DNA from: Pseudorhodobacter sp. E13
GTDB taxonomy: Bacteria > Pseudomonadota > Alphaproteobacteria > Rhodobacterales > Rhodobacteraceae
NCBI RefSeq assembly: GCF_003991405.1
Contig: NZ_RPEN01000158.1
Location: forward strand, 1 to 64,000
Reading direction: 5' to 3'
Length of the DNA: 64,000 nucleotides
A program made the position numbers and the translations under genes. Below are positions 35,051 to 42,236 of this stretch, in pieces. The number at the start of each line of letters is the position of its first letter. Position 1 is the stretch's first letter. The notes below the pieces were generated by a model. That model was not told the DNA's origin, made no database searches, and saw nothing but the letters and a program-made list of their open reading frames with translations.

Positions 35051-35106
35051 TTGCATAATTGCAAAACGCTTTTGGAATATTGCCTCTTTATCGGGCAAAA
35101 TTGCAA
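35051..35106. promoter_or_regulatory. LysR-type binding repeats between lysR and mmsA
   Basis: A perfect dyad TTGCA-TAAT-TGCAA (35051-35064) contains ATTGCAA, which recurs at 35100-35106, 42 bases further (four helical turns). A related ATATTGCC lies between them. This phased arrangement fits a recognition site plus activation site for a LysR protein. Confidence 0.55.
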
Positions 35107-35143
35107 GGCTACACTGGGGAAAATTCACTCTTGGGAGGATGCC

Positions 35144-36643
35144 ATGCAAGAACTGACCCACTGGATCAACGGCAAACATGTCAAAGGCACATCGGGACGC
35201 TTTGCCGATGTTTACAACCCGGCAACGGGTGAGGTGCAGGCGCGGGTTCCGCTGGCCTCCAAGGCGGAGCTGGATGCGGCGGTGGCGGATGCCGCCCGTG
35301 CCCAAGCGGCCTGGGCTGCGACCAACCCGCAAAAGCGGGGGCGCGTGATGATGGCGATGGTCGGCCTGATCAACCGCGATATGGACAAGCTGGCCGAGGC
35401 GCTGAGCCGCGAGCATGGCAAGACCATCCCCGATGCCAAGGGTGATGTGCAGCGTGGGCTGGAAGTGATCGAATATTGCATCAACGCCGCACAGATGCTG
35501 AAAGGCGAGTTTACCGACAGCGCCGGCCCCGGCATCGACATGTATTCCATGCGTCAGCCCTTGGGCGTGGCAGCCGGTATCACGCCGTTCAACTTCCCGG
35601 CGATGATCCCGCTGTGGAAAATGGGCCCGGCCTTGTCTTGCGGCAACGCGTTTATCCTGAAACCGTCAGAGCGTGACCCTTCGGTGCCGCTGATTCTGGC
35701 GGAACTGTTCCAGGAGGCGGGCCTGCCGGATGGCGTGTTGCAGGTGATTAACGGCGACAAGGAATCGGTCGATGCGATTCTGGACAATGAGGTCATTCAG
35801 GCCGTGGGCTTTGTCGGATCGACCCCGATTGCGGAATATATCTATGGGCGCGGCTGTTCCAACGGCAAGCGGGTGCAATGCTTTGGCGGCGCCAAGAACC
35901 ATATGATCATCATGCCCGATGCCGATCTGGACCAAGCCGCCGATGCGTTGATCGGTGCCGGCTATGGCGCTGCGGGCGAGCGTTGCATGGCGATTTCGGT
36001 GGCGGTGCCTGTGGGGGATGCCACGGCCGATGCGCTGATCGAAAAGCTGATCCCGCGGATCGAGAAGCTGAAGGTCGGGCCCTATACGGCGGGCAATGAT
36101 ATTGATTATGGCCCGGTTGTGACCGCCGCCGCCAAGGCCAACATTCTGAAGCTGGTCGAAAGCGGCGTGGCGCAGGGGGCGAAGCTGGTGGTCGACGGGC
36201 GTGATTTCAAGCTGCAAGGCTATGAGCAGGGATATTTCGTCGGGCCGCATCTTTTTGACCATGTGACCACCGATATGGACATCTATCGCAAGGAAATCTT
36301 TGGGCCGGTTCTGTCGACTGTGCGCGCCAAGACCTATGAGGAAGCCATCGGCTATGCCATGGACCATGAATATGGCAATGGCACCGCGATCTTTACCCGC
36401 GATGGTGACACTGCGCGCGATTTTGCAGCGCGGATCAATGTGGGCATGGTGGGCATCAACGTGCCGATCCCGGTGCCGCTGGCCTATCACACCTTTGGCG
36501 GTTGGAAGAAATCGGGCTTTGGCGATTTGAACCAGCACGGGCCGGATGCCTTCCGCTTTTACACGCGGACGAAAACGGTGACCTCGCGCTGGCCCAGCGG
36601 CATCAAGGAAGGTGCGGCGTTCAACTTCAAAGCGATGGATTGA
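35144..36643 (+). CDS. mmsA: CoA-acylating methylmalonate-semialdehyde dehydrogenase
   Basis: Converts (S)-methylmalonate semialdehyde with CoA and NAD to propionyl-CoA and CO2, the last step of the distal valine pathway; also acts on malonate semialdehyde. A 499-residue aldehyde dehydrogenase-fold protein with GITPFNFPAMIPLWKMGPAL, the Glu-replacing region FGGAKNHMIIMPDAD and the catalytic cysteine in AGERCMAIS, both typical of MmsA rather than general ALDHs. GGGAGG precedes the ATG at 35144. The remaining mms genes follow after a 142-base gap. Confidence 0.96.
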   Translation: MQELTHWINGKHVKGTSGRFADVYNPATGEVQARVPLASKAELDAAVADAARAQAAWAATNPQKRGRVMMAMVGLINRDMDKLAEALSREHGKTIPDAKGDVQRGLEVIEYCINAAQMLKGEFTDSAGPGIDMYSMRQPLGVAAGITPFNFPAMIPLWKMGPALSCGNAFILKPSERDPSVPLILAELFQEAGLPDGVLQVINGDKESVDAILDNEVIQAVGFVGSTPIAEYIYGRGCSNGKRVQCFGGAKNHMIIMPDADLDQAADALIGAGYGAAGERCMAISVAVPVGDATADALIEKLIPRIEKLKVGPYTAGNDIDYGPVVTAAAKANILKLVESGVAQGAKLVVDGRDFKLQGYEQGYFVGPHLFDHVTTDMDIYRKEIFGPVLSTVRAKTYEEAIGYAMDHEYGNGTAIFTRDGDTARDFAARINVGMVGINVPIPVPLAYHTFGGWKKSGFGDLNQHGPDAFRFYTRTKTVTSRWPSGIKEGAAFNFKAMD

Positions 36644-36652
36644 TGACGCGCG

Positions 36653-36709
36653 CCGGGGGGCTTCGCCGCCCCCCGGACCCCCCGCAGGTATTTTCACCAA
36701 GATGAAAAG
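36653..36709 (+). repeat. intergenic hairpin plus GGTATTTT..CCAAGATGAAA element, copy 2
   Basis: A hairpin with arms CCGGGGGG and CCCCCCGG (36653-36676) is followed by GCAGGTATTTTCACCAAGATGAAA, matching copy 1 at 21534 except for two adjacent bases. It lies just after the mmsA stop and may terminate that transcript. Confidence 0.6.
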
Positions 36710-36734
36710 CTTGAAACAGTGTTGAAAAAGTTAT

Positions 36735-36756
36735 GAATTAAACAGACGTTCAATTC
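36735..36756. promoter_or_regulatory. 22-bp imperfect palindrome upstream of the acyl-CoA dehydrogenase operon
   Basis: Arms GAATT and AATTC flank an inner AAC/GTT pair; 8 of 11 symmetric positions match. It ends 30 bases before the ATG at 36786. Size and AAC..GTT core suggest a TetR- or MerR-family acyl-CoA-responsive regulator, none of which is in the window. Confidence 0.45.
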
Positions 36757-36785
36757 TGACTGATCCCTGTTGAAAAGGCCCCGCA

Positions 36786-37931
36786 ATGAACACGTCCCTG
36801 ACCGAAGAGCAGCAAGCGATTTTTGAAATGGCGCAGGGGTTTGGCGCGGAGAAAATCGCGCCCTTTGCGCGGGCGTGGGAAAAAGCGGGCGATATTCCCA
36901 AAAGCCTTTGGCCGGACGTAGCGGCGCTGGGTTTGGGTGGAATTTATGTGTCGGAGGACTTCGGCGGCTCTGGCCTGTCGCGGCTGGATGCGACTTTGGT
37001 GTTTGAGGCTTTGTCGATGGCCTGCCCGTCGGTGGCGGCGTTCTTGTCGATCCATAACATGTGCGGCGGGATGATTGACAAGTTCGGGTCTGCCGAGGCC
37101 AAGGCGCGCTGGTTGCCCAAGATGTGCAGCATGGAGACGGTGTTTTCCTATTGCTTGACCGAGCCGGGATCGGGGTCGGATGCGGCGGCGTTGAAAACCC
37201 GTGCTGTGAAGGGCAATGAGGGCTATCGGCTGACCGGGACAAAGGCGTTCATTTCGGGGGGCGGCTATTCCGACGCCTATATCGTGATGAGCCGGACGGG
37301 TGATGCGGGGCCGAAGGGGATTTCGGCCTTGATCGTGGAGGATGGTGCGGCGGGGCTGTCGTTTGGCGGGCTTGAGGACAAGATGGGCTGGCGGTCGCAG
37401 CCGACGCGTCAGGTGCAGTTGGATGATTGTCTGGTGCCGCAAGAAAACCTGTTGGGCGAGGAAGGCCGCGGTTTCGCCTATGCCATGGCCGGGCTTGACG
37501 GGGGGCGTTTGAACATTGCGGCTTGTGCCTTGGGCGGGGCGCAGGCGGCGCTGGATGCGACCTTGACCTATATGGGCGAGCGCAAGGCCTTTGGCAAAAG
37601 CATCGATCAGTTTCAGGCGCTGCAATTCCGGCTGGCCGATATGGAGGTGCGTTTGCAAACCGCACGGGTTTTCCTGCGCCATGCGGCGGGGCTTTTGGAC
37701 GCAGGCGCGCCGGAGGCCACGAAATTCTGTGCCATGGCAAAGCTTTATGTGACGGATGCCTGTTTTGAGGTGGCCAATGGCTGCTTGCAGCTGCATGGCG
37801 GCTATGGCTACCTTGCCGATTACGGGATCGAAAAGATTGTGCGGGATTTGCGGGTGCATCAGATTTTGGAAGGCACGAATGAGATCATGCGTCTGATCAT
37901 CAGCCGTCAGATGTTGGCGGAGCGCGCATGA
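36786..37931 (+). CDS. acyl-CoA dehydrogenase, probable isobutyryl-CoA dehydrogenase (381 aa)
   Basis: A FAD-dependent acyl-CoA dehydrogenase with three usual domains. Motifs: YCLTEPGSGSDAAALKT for flavin/substrate binding, YMGERKAFGKSIDQFQ, and the C-terminal QLHGGYGYLADYGIEKIVRDLRVHQILEGTNEIMR, with the catalytic Glu of the family near E-G-T-N-E. Its operon position before 3-hydroxyisobutyryl-CoA hydrolase and mmsB points to oxidation of isobutyryl-CoA to methacrylyl-CoA. The stop overlaps the next ATG by four bases. Confidence 0.93.
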   Translation: MNTSLTEEQQAIFEMAQGFGAEKIAPFARAWEKAGDIPKSLWPDVAALGLGGIYVSEDFGGSGLSRLDATLVFEALSMACPSVAAFLSIHNMCGGMIDKFGSAEAKARWLPKMCSMETVFSYCLTEPGSGSDAAALKTRAVKGNEGYRLTGTKAFISGGGYSDAYIVMSRTGDAGPKGISALIVEDGAAGLSFGGLEDKMGWRSQPTRQVQLDDCLVPQENLLGEEGRGFAYAMAGLDGGRLNIAACALGGAQAALDATLTYMGERKAFGKSIDQFQALQFRLADMEVRLQTARVFLRHAAGLLDAGAPEATKFCAMAKLYVTDACFEVANGCLQLHGGYGYLADYGIEKIVRDLRVHQILEGTNEIMRLIISRQMLAERA

Positions 37932-38968
37932 GCGATATTGATATCCGGGTTGAGGGGCGCTGTGGCCGGGTCACGCTGAACCGGCCCGCCGCCCTGAACG
38001 CGCTGAGCGAGCCGATGTGTGTGGCACTGGATGCGGCGCTGATCGCCTGGGCCAAGGATGACGCGGTTGATCTGGTGGTGATCGACGCGGCGGGAGAGCG
38101 CGCCTTTTGTGCCGGGGGCGATATTGCGGAACTTTATGCCGCAGGCCGGGCCGGGAATTTTGCGCATGGGCAGGAGTTCTGGCGCAAGGAATACCGGATG
38201 AACCTGCGGATCGCGGGCTATGACAAGCCGATTGTCAGCCTGATGCAGGGGTTTACCATGGGCGGCGGTGTGGGCGTTGGCTGCCATGCGCGGCACCGGG
38301 TGGTCGGGAGCAGCAGCCAGATTGCCATGCCGGAATGTGGGATCGGGTTGGTGCCCGATGTGGGCGGGTCATTCCTTTTGGCTTTGGGGCCGGGGCGTCT
38401 GGGCGAATATCTGGGCACCACGGGCACCCGCATGGGGCCTGCGGATGCGATTTATGCGGGCTTTGCGGATGTGTTTGTGCCCGAGGCCGATTGGCCGCGC
38501 CTGATCGCAGCTTTGGTGCAAGACGGCGTCGAAGCCTTGCCGGCGTTTCAAGCACAGGCGCCTGATGGGGTTTTGGCCGCGCAACAGCCGCAGATCGACC
38601 AGCATTTCGGCGGTGAGACTTTGGGCGATATTCTGCGGTCGCTGCGCGGGGATGACAGCGCCTTTGCCCAAGCGGCGGCCAAGGCCTTGGGGCGCGTGTC
38701 ACCGCTGGCCGCCTGCGCCGCGATTGAGATGCAGCACCGCTTGGGCGATGCCCCCACCCTGCCCCGCGCGCTGGAACTGGAATTCCGCTATACCTACCGC
38801 GCGCAGGAACAGGGCGATTTTCTGGAAGGCATCCGGGCAGCAGTGATTGACAAGGATCGCCAGCCGAACTGGCTGCATGACAGTATTGAGGCCGTCAGCA
38901 CGGCAGAGGTTGCCGCCATGCTGAAGCCTTTGGGCAAGCAGGCCTGGACATGGGAGGATGAGGCATGA
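37928..38968 (+). CDS. 3-hydroxyisobutyryl-CoA hydrolase / enoyl-CoA hydratase family (346 aa)
   Basis: A crotonase-fold protein longer than simple hydratases, with the extended C-terminal part of the HIBCH group. Motifs: FCAGGDIAELYAAG, the oxyanion-hole stretch QGFTMGGGVGVGCHARHRV, and MPECGIGLVPDVGGSF with the catalytic Glu and Asp of HIBCH. It releases free 3-hydroxyisobutyrate for the next enzyme, MmsB. No separate hydratase for methacrylyl-CoA is encoded in this operon, so that step must be done elsewhere. Overlaps both neighbours by four bases. Confidence 0.9.
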   Translation: MSDIDIRVEGRCGRVTLNRPAALNALSEPMCVALDAALIAWAKDDAVDLVVIDAAGERAFCAGGDIAELYAAGRAGNFAHGQEFWRKEYRMNLRIAGYDKPIVSLMQGFTMGGGVGVGCHARHRVVGSSSQIAMPECGIGLVPDVGGSFLLALGPGRLGEYLGTTGTRMGPADAIYAGFADVFVPEADWPRLIAALVQDGVEALPAFQAQAPDGVLAAQQPQIDQHFGGETLGDILRSLRGDDSAFAQAAAKALGRVSPLAACAAIEMQHRLGDAPTLPRALELEFRYTYRAQEQGDFLEGIRAAVIDKDRQPNWLHDSIEAVSTAEVAAMLKPLGKQAWTWEDEA

Positions 38969-39837
38969 ACATCGGATTTATCGGTTTGGGCAATATGGGC
39001 GGGCCGATGGCGGCCAATCTGGTTGCGGCGGGGCATACGGTCACAGGGTTTGACCTTGCCGCCCCGATGCCCGCAGGTGTGGCCAAGGCCGAGACTGCGG
39101 CAGCCGTTGCCAAGGGCGCGGATGTGGTCATCACCATGCTGCCCAATGGTGCGATTTTGCGCAGCGTCGCGGCTCAGGTGATCCCGGCGATGGCTGCGGG
39201 GGCGGTGCTGTGTGATTGTTCGACTGTCGATGTGGCCTCGGCCCGCGCGGTGGCCGACGAGGCGGCAGCGGCAGGCTTGGGCGCGCTGGATGCGCCGGTT
39301 TCAGGTGGGGTTGGCGGCGCGACTGCAGGCACGCTGACCTTTATGGTCGGCGGGTCCGAGGAAGCCTTTGCCAAGGTCAAACCGCTGTTTGACATCATGG
39401 GCCAGAAGGCCGTGCATTGCGGCCATGCGGGTGCGGGCCAATCGGCCAAGATCTGCAACAACATGATCCTTGGCGTCACCATGATCGCCACCTGCGAAGC
39501 CTTTGCTTTGGCTGATAAATTGGGGCTGGACCGGCAGAAGATGTTTGATGTGGTCAGCACCTCGTCAGGCTATAGCTGGACAATGAACGCCTATTGCCCT
39601 GCCCCCGGTGTGGGGCCGAAAAGCCCTGCCGACAATGGCTATGCGCCCGGCTTTGCCTCGGAACTGATGCTGAAGGACTTGCGGCTGAGCCAGCAAGCGG
39701 CAGAGGCCGTGGATGCCGATACCCCGATGGGCCAGATGGCCGCCGCGCTTTACGCGCGCTTTGTCGAGGAAGAGGATGGCAAGGGCCGCGACTTTTCCGC
39801 CATGCTGCCCCGGTTTGAGGCGCGCGGGCGCGGTTGA
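38965..39837 (+). CDS. mmsB: 3-hydroxyisobutyrate dehydrogenase
   Basis: Oxidises 3-hydroxyisobutyrate to methylmalonate semialdehyde with NAD, feeding MmsA. Beta-hydroxyacid dehydrogenase family: N-terminal IGFIGLGNMGGPMAANL cofactor motif, DAPVSGGVGGATAGTLTFMVGG for substrate binding, and the catalytic Lys in GAGQSAKICNNMILG. The 290-residue length is typical. The stop overlaps the start of the Crp/Fnr-type gene, so that regulator is part of the same transcript. Confidence 0.95.
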   Translation: MNIGFIGLGNMGGPMAANLVAAGHTVTGFDLAAPMPAGVAKAETAAAVAKGADVVITMLPNGAILRSVAAQVIPAMAAGAVLCDCSTVDVASARAVADEAAAAGLGALDAPVSGGVGGATAGTLTFMVGGSEEAFAKVKPLFDIMGQKAVHCGHAGAGQSAKICNNMILGVTMIATCEAFALADKLGLDRQKMFDVVSTSSGYSWTMNAYCPAPGVGPKSPADNGYAPGFASELMLKDLRLSQQAAEAVDADTPMGQMAAALYARFVEEEDGKGRDFSAMLPRFEARGRG

Positions 39838-40484
39838 TGGGATGGGCGGCCAGCAGTTTCCCCGGCCTGAACGCAGGTGATCTGGCCCGGCTGGAGGCGC
39901 TGCCTGTCGCTGACATCCCCCAAGGCACCGCGATTTTCCACCCCGGCGAGACGCCTCAAGGCTTTGCCGTGGTGCTCTCGGGGCGGATTGATGTGCATCT
40001 GACAGGCCCCACCGGGCGGGAAATTTTGCTGTATGCCGTAGAGCCGGGGCAAAGCTGTGTGCAAACCACGCTGGGCCTGATGGGCGATGAACCCTATTCC
40101 GGCGAGGCAGTGGCCGCAACCGCTTGCCGCATCGCCATGATCCCCGCCCCGATGTTCCGCCGCCTGATGGATGAGGATGCAGGCTTTCGCCACTATGTCT
40201 TTCGCGCCTTTGCGCAGCGCATGGCCGATATGACCCATGTGCTGGAACGCGTGGCCTTTGCGCGGGTCGAGGCGCGGCTGGCGCAAGCGCTGCTGGACCT
40301 TGCGGTGGATGGTGCCGTGACCGCGACCCAAGCCGATCTGGCGGCGCGCATCGGTTCCGCCCGCGAGGTGATCTCGCGCAGGCTTGACGGGTTTGCCCGC
40401 AAAGGTTGGGTGACAACCGATCGCGGACGGGTGCAATTGACCGACAGCGCCGCTTTGCGCCGCCTTGCACAAACCGCCATGTGA
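39837..40484 (+). CDS. Crp/Fnr-family transcriptional regulator (215 aa)
   Basis: An N-terminal cyclic-nucleotide-binding-type beta barrel (about 10-120) and a C-terminal winged helix (about 145-205, TQADLAARIGSAREVISRRLDGFARKGWV). No N-terminal cysteine cluster for an Fe-S centre is present, so it is not a true Fnr. Two cysteines in the sensor domain (GQSCVQTT, ATACRIAMI) could sense redox or sulphur species. Translationally coupled to mmsB (TGATG) and followed by a DUF2892 gene; its role in the valine operon is unclear. Confidence 0.9.
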   Translation: MGWAASSFPGLNAGDLARLEALPVADIPQGTAIFHPGETPQGFAVVLSGRIDVHLTGPTGREILLYAVEPGQSCVQTTLGLMGDEPYSGEAVAATACRIAMIPAPMFRRLMDEDAGFRHYVFRAFAQRMADMTHVLERVAFARVEARLAQALLDLAVDGAVTATQADLAARIGSAREVISRRLDGFARKGWVTTDRGRVQLTDSAALRRLAQTAM

Positions 40485-40566
40485 CCAGATCACAGACAGC
40501 GCCGCCCGCAGGCCGTAACCTGCCGCCATACCGCCCAGAATCGGGCTGAATGGAAAGGCAGATACC

Positions 40567-40776
40567 ATGTTCAAAACCAACGTCGGCGGCATAGACCGCA
40601 TCCTGCGCATCGCAGTTGGGGTGGCCCTGCTGGCCGCTTATTTCCTGATGCCGGGGATGGGCTATCGTTGGGTGTTCATCGTGCTGGGCGTCATCGCGCT
40701 TGGCACCGGGTTGATGAAAACCTGCCCGCTTTATTCGATCTTCGGGATTTCAAGCTGCCCGCTGAGCAAACGCTGA
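40567..40776 (+). CDS. DUF2892 small membrane protein (69 aa)
   Basis: Begins MFKTNVGGIDRILRIAVG, the family signature of DUF2892/YgaP-like membrane proteins, with two membrane helices (about 15-32 and 36-55). Conserved cysteines lie in KTCPLYSIFGISSCPL. In other proteobacteria the domain is fused to or next to rhodaneses and Crp-type redox regulators, as here. Function is linked to sulphur-species handling in the membrane by family association only. Confidence 0.88.
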   Translation: MFKTNVGGIDRILRIAVGVALLAAYFLMPGMGYRWVFIVLGVIALGTGLMKTCPLYSIFGISSCPLSKR

Positions 40777-40794
40777 AACGGCAGAGGCTGGGGC

Positions 40795-41169
40795 CTATGG
40801 CTCCAGCTTCAAATCCAGATGCTTGGCCAGTTTGAAGCAATAGGTCCACCATTCGGCCAGATCGGCGCGATTGTTCGGGTCATCCCATTGGCCTTCGTCC
40901 CAACGCTGATGCCACAGATCGCGCTTCACCGCTGACACCTGCGAGACATAGCCCGCATCGGCCTGCCGCGTGGCCTCGGCCCGCATGGAAACAGCGGCTT
41001 TGGTATAGATGTCCAACATCTCATCCTGACCGGGAACAAAGCTTTGCTCGCCCAGCAGCAGTTCAACCAGAACGGCACATTCGACCAGACTTTCCTTGAT
41101 CGGCTGGCCCGCATGACCGGGGGCCGCGACCAGCGCGCCCAAGGCAGTCGTATAGATCAGTTTGCGCAT
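40795..41169 (-). CDS. secreted hypothetical protein (124 aa)
   Basis: A signal peptide (MRKLIYTTALGALVAAPGHA/GQ) is followed by a small helical, tryptophan-rich domain with two cysteines (VECAVLV and WTYCFKL) that may form a disulphide in the periplasm. I do not recognise the family. It lies downstream of the DUF4105 gene on the same strand with a 57-base gap and is probably the last gene of the uvrA-led unit. Confidence 0.7.
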   Translation of the reverse strand: MRKLIYTTALGALVAAPGHAGQPIKESLVECAVLVELLLGEQSFVPGQDEMLDIYTKAAVSMRAEATRQADAGYVSQVSAVKRDLWHQRWDEGQWDDPNNRADLAEWWTYCFKLAKHLDLKLEP

Positions 41170-41226
41170 GTCATGCCCTTTCCCTTGCTGGTATGGGCGG
41201 CACTTTGGCAGGCAAATCGGGCAATA

Positions 41227-42219
41227 TCAGGGCGTGGCCCAGGCCCGGCGCATTTGTTTGGAAAAGGCTTTGCCATCTGGCACGGCGGGGCCAAGGCTGC
41301 CCAGCCGCGCGCGTTTGCGCACCTGTGCCATATCCTGCCCTTTGGCCAGAACGCCCAGATCCTGCAAATATTCCGGCAAACGCCCCGGCAGCATCATGCG
41401 CCGATCCAGCGTCACCCGGTCAGAAAACTTCGCCACCAGAAAATAGGGCACCGTGGTGCAATTGGTCGTCAGCGTGTTATACCATTCGGCCTGTGCTGCC
41501 AGCCCATTGCCATAGTCGATGAAAGACATGAACAGGGTTTTGCGCTGCTCTGGTGTGATATCAATCGGGTAAAGGCCCACCTGCTCGCCCCGCAAATCGG
41601 TGCGCAGGCGGACAATGTCGCGTTCATCCGCCGCAATCAGCGACAGTTCGAACAGCCGGAAAAACCCGCCCAGAGTGGAATAGCTTTCGCCGTTTTCCTT
41701 GCGGGTTTCAGCCGAGAAAACAATATGTTGACCATCCTCAAAGCCAAAGCTGACAAGCGTGTGGGCAATATCGGGATGATCCCAGACCGACAGCAACATA
41801 TCGACAGAGGTAATCTTGTCGGGGTCAACCACCGCGTCATACCACGCCGGGGTCGCCTCTGTTTCACTCGTCCAGTCAAAGTTGCGGATATTGCGCACCA
41901 GCAAGCCTTCGGGCACCTCCTCGGCGGTGACGCCGCGCGACACTTCGACCATCCAGTCGCGGTCATTGCTGGGGCGCACGGTGAACCACCAGCCGAAAAT
42001 GACGATGGCGGAAAAGCCCATCCAGCGCCAGACGCCGCGCCACTTGCCGCGCCCCGCCAGAAACAAGATCACCAAGGCCACCGCCGCCAGCGCCGCAATC
42101 GCCGCAATCCGAAACGGCGGGGAGAGTTGGAAATGCACCGCCATAGCGGCCCAGAACAACAGGCCAAAGGCCAAAAGCAATTGCAGCCCGCGGCCGATAC
42201 CCGTGAAAAATCGTTCCAA
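41227..42219 (-). CDS. DUF4105 (Lnb-like periplasmic) membrane protein (330 aa)
   Basis: Two to three N-terminal membrane helices (about 10-30, 35-55, 64-80) precede a periplasmic DUF4105 domain (about 85-270). The domain shows HTLVSFGFEDGQHIVFSAETRKENGESYSTLGGFFRLFE, VRLRTDLRGEQVGLYPI and the conserved Y-N-T-L-T-T-N-C-T-T with the family cysteine. The domain name comes from a lacto-N-biosidase chaperone-like region; its general role is unknown, though the invariant Cys and His suggest an enzyme. It follows uvrA by 17 bases. Confidence 0.88.
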   Translation of the reverse strand: MERFFTGIGRGLQLLLAFGLLFWAAMAVHFQLSPPFRIAAIAALAAVALVILFLAGRGKWRGVWRWMGFSAIVIFGWWFTVRPSNDRDWMVEVSRGVTAEEVPEGLLVRNIRNFDWTSETEATPAWYDAVVDPDKITSVDMLLSVWDHPDIAHTLVSFGFEDGQHIVFSAETRKENGESYSTLGGFFRLFELSLIAADERDIVRLRTDLRGEQVGLYPIDITPEQRKTLFMSFIDYGNGLAAQAEWYNTLTTNCTTVPYFLVAKFSDRVTLDRRMMLPGRLPEYLQDLGVLAKGQDMAQVRKRARLGSLGPAVPDGKAFSKQMRRAWATP

Positions 42220-42236
42220 ACCTAAACCCCTGTGCC

